Below the pieces are notes generated by a model, which searched no databases, had not been told where the DNA came from, and saw nothing but the letters and a program-made list of their open reading frames with translations. The position numbers and the translations under genes were made by a program. A stretch of DNA of 16,199 bases. It comes from a bacterium (GTDB lineage Bacteria; ARS69). Positions 15,081-16,199 of this stretch are shown here, in pieces (position 1 is the stretch's first letter; each line of letters starts with the position of its first letter). The stretch covers positions 1-16,199 of the forward strand of contig JALGZR010000111.1 of the NCBI GenBank assembly GCA_025774805.1, read 5' to 3'.

Positions 15081-15920
15081 CTAACCGACCGCGGCCGCAT
15101 CGGCGGCCGAAGTCGTCGAGCTCGCCCGGGCCAGCTTCTCGAGTCGTCGGTGTCCCAAGATCGCGGCACCGAGCGCGGAGACGAACTGAACGAGGTTCTC
15201 TTTCGGGACGTTGACCTCGCTCTCCAGTTGATCGCGCACCGCCCGGGCCATGGTGGAGAAACGGAGAATGCCGCCGATCAACGTGTACTCCGGCTCGGCC
15301 TTCACCCGTCGCATCAACTGAACGGATCGACCGACCAGGGACTCGATGGCCCCCTGCATGATGTCCGAGGGTGCGGTCCCGAGGGAGAGATGGTTGATGA
15401 CCTCCGACTCGGCGAACACGGCGCAGACCCCGGAGATCGGAACCGGGTCCTTGGAGGTCGCCATCAGCGGCCCGATCTCCTCCGTCGTGTAGCCCATGTA
15501 CCGTGCCGTCTTCTCGAGAAACGCCCCGGTCCCCGCGGCGCACTTGTCGTTCAGGCGGAACGACAGGACGCGGGCCCCCCCGTCGAGCCGACTGGCCTTC
15601 ATCGTCTGCCCGCCGACGTCGAGGATGGTCCGCGTGCCCGGGAAGAGAAAGGCGGCCCCCCGGGCGCTGGCCGTCAGGTCCGTGACCTGGACGTCCCGGA
15701 AGTCGACGCGGTGCCTTCCGATTCCCGTGGTGACGACGTACCGGACGTCGTCCTCGGCGAGACCGGCCTCTCCCAGACAGGCCTCGAAGGTCTCTCTCGA
15801 CACCTGCGCCAGCTTGAAACCCGTGGGCTTCAGGTCGCGGGCGAGGATCTCCCGCTTGTCGTTCAGGAGCACTGCCTTCGTGTAAGTCGAACCGACGTCG
15901 ATTCCCGCCGTGATCGTCAT
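15081..15920 (-). CDS. BadG/BcrD-type ATPase, activator of 2-hydroxyacyl-CoA dehydratase or benzoyl-CoA reductase
   Basis: This 279-aa protein belongs to the BadF/BadG/BcrA/BcrD ASKHA ATPase family. These proteins couple ATP hydrolysis to single-electron transfer from an iron-sulfur cluster into radical dehydratases or aromatic-ring reductases. Visible motifs are the phosphate-1 loop [14 protein letters not shown] (6-19), the phosphate-2 motif [13 protein letters not shown] (100-112), [13 protein letters not shown] with C127 and [17 protein letters not shown] with C166. Those two cysteines fall at the positions that bind the interface [4Fe-4S] cluster in Hgd[18 protein letters not shown] (216-232) and the C-terminal [14 protein letters not shown] complete the family. 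The last 20 residues are a Ser/Ala tail. The start has GGAGG at 15928-15932, 7 nt away, and overlaps the upstream stop as ATGA. The catalytic reductase or dehydratase subunits are not in the window and may lie beyond the right edge. Confidence 0.92.
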   Translation of the reverse strand: MTITAGIDVGSTYTKAVLLNDKREILARDLKPTGFKLAQVSRETFEACLGEAGLAEDDVRYVVTTGIGRHRVDFRDVQVTDLTASARGAAFLFPGTRTILDVGGQTMKASRLDGGARVLSFRLNDKCAAGTGAFLEKTARYMGYTTEEIGPLMATSKDPVPISGVCAVFAESEVINHLSLGTAPSDIMQGAIESLVGRSVQLMRRVKAEPEYTLIGGILRFSTMARAVRDQLESEVNVPKENLVQFVSALGAAILGHRRLEKLARASSTTSAADAAAVG

Positions 15921-16198
15921 ACCTTGGCCTCCACCGCGTCTTGGGGGGCCCGACTTGCGAGGATCTGATCCAGCGCGAAGAGCGCGGCTCCCAGAGCTCC
16001 CATGAAGTGGGATTCCTCGCTGATGTTCAGCTTCACGCCGAGCTTCTCCTCGAGGGCCCGGATCATCCCGACGTTTCGGGTCACCCCTCCCGTGAACGTG
16101 ACCTCCTCTTCCAGCCCCACGCGCCGAAGGAGCGCGGCCGAGCGGCTCGCGATCGATTGGTGGACCCCCCAGAGGATGTCTTCGATCTTCTTGCCCTT
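15917..16198 (-). CDS. BadF/BcrA-type ATPase, C-terminal part (5' end outside window)
   Basis: Only the last 93 residues are in the window; the start is beyond the right edge. It reads [17 protein letters not shown], then [22 protein letters not shown], then a C-terminal [20 protein letters not shown]. This is the end of a BadF/BcrA-type ASKHA ATPase, a paralogue of the following gene. In ATP-dependent benzoyl-CoA reductases the two paralogues (A and D, or F and G) form a heterodimer that feeds electrons to the catalytic subunits, so the pair suggests that type rather than the homodimeric HgdC activator. The stop overlaps the next start by 4 nt, indicating co-translation. The cluster-binding cysteines would be in the missing part. 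Confidence 0.88.
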   Translation of the reverse strand, partial: KGKKIEDILWGVHQSIASRSAALLRRVGLEEEVTFTGGVTRNVGMIRALEEKLGVKLNISEESHFMGALGAALFALDQILASRAPQDAVEAKV

Positions 16199-16199
16199 G

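Overview
The window is GC-rich, densely coded, and looks like chromosomal DNA from an uncultured bacterium rather than an actinomycete. The best taxonomic clue is a secreted protein (2806-4358) ending in an NFPNPF...GAYFYQL sorting/FlgD-like domain, typical of the FCB superphylum and of Candidatus Eisenbacteria-like lineages. That assignment is inference. No rRNA, tRNA, IS element, integrase or CRISPR array was seen.

Layout. (1) 1-1694, minus: a multi-spanning GT-C/TMTC-like glycosyltransferase running off the left edge. (2) 1679-2649, plus: two decayed, truncated remnants, a SAM methyltransferase and the C-terminal end of a membrane glycosyltransferase-like protein. (3) 2711-4358, minus: a secreted protein whose C-terminal sorting domain is out of frame, followed by a strong intrinsic terminator and a 24-nt perfect palindrome. 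(4) 4359-4775: about 417 bp with no convincing gene. (5) 4776-12123, minus: a three-gene operon, each junction overlapping by 4 nt, encoding a DUF1702 protein (E4/UnbL type), an enediyne-type iterative polyketide synthase (KS-AT-ACP-KR-DH-PPTase, 1952 aa) and an enediyne-type hotdog thioesterase (E10/CalE7 type). A near-consensus sigma-70 promoter precedes it. (6) 12363-14702, plus: a divergent RND/MMPL-type exporter with a strong hairpin directly before its start codon. (7) 14776-16199, minus: a small Cys-motif protein and two BadF/BcrA/BcrD-type ATP-dependent reductase activators, the first truncated by the right edge.

Central interpretation. Regions 5 and 6 form a compact polyketide locus. 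The synthase should load malonyl units, extend them iteratively with ketoreduction and dehydration on one ACP activated by its own C-terminal phosphopantetheinyl transferase, and release a conjugated polyene or beta-keto-polyene through the thioesterase. The RND protein is a plausible exporter. Other parts of the canonical enediyne warhead cassette (E3/UnbV and E5/UnbU) are not in the window. The product may therefore be a linear polyene rather than a finished enediyne. The reductase-activator genes at the right are convergent with the exporter and are probably a separate anaerobic aromatic or 2-hydroxyacyl-CoA module.
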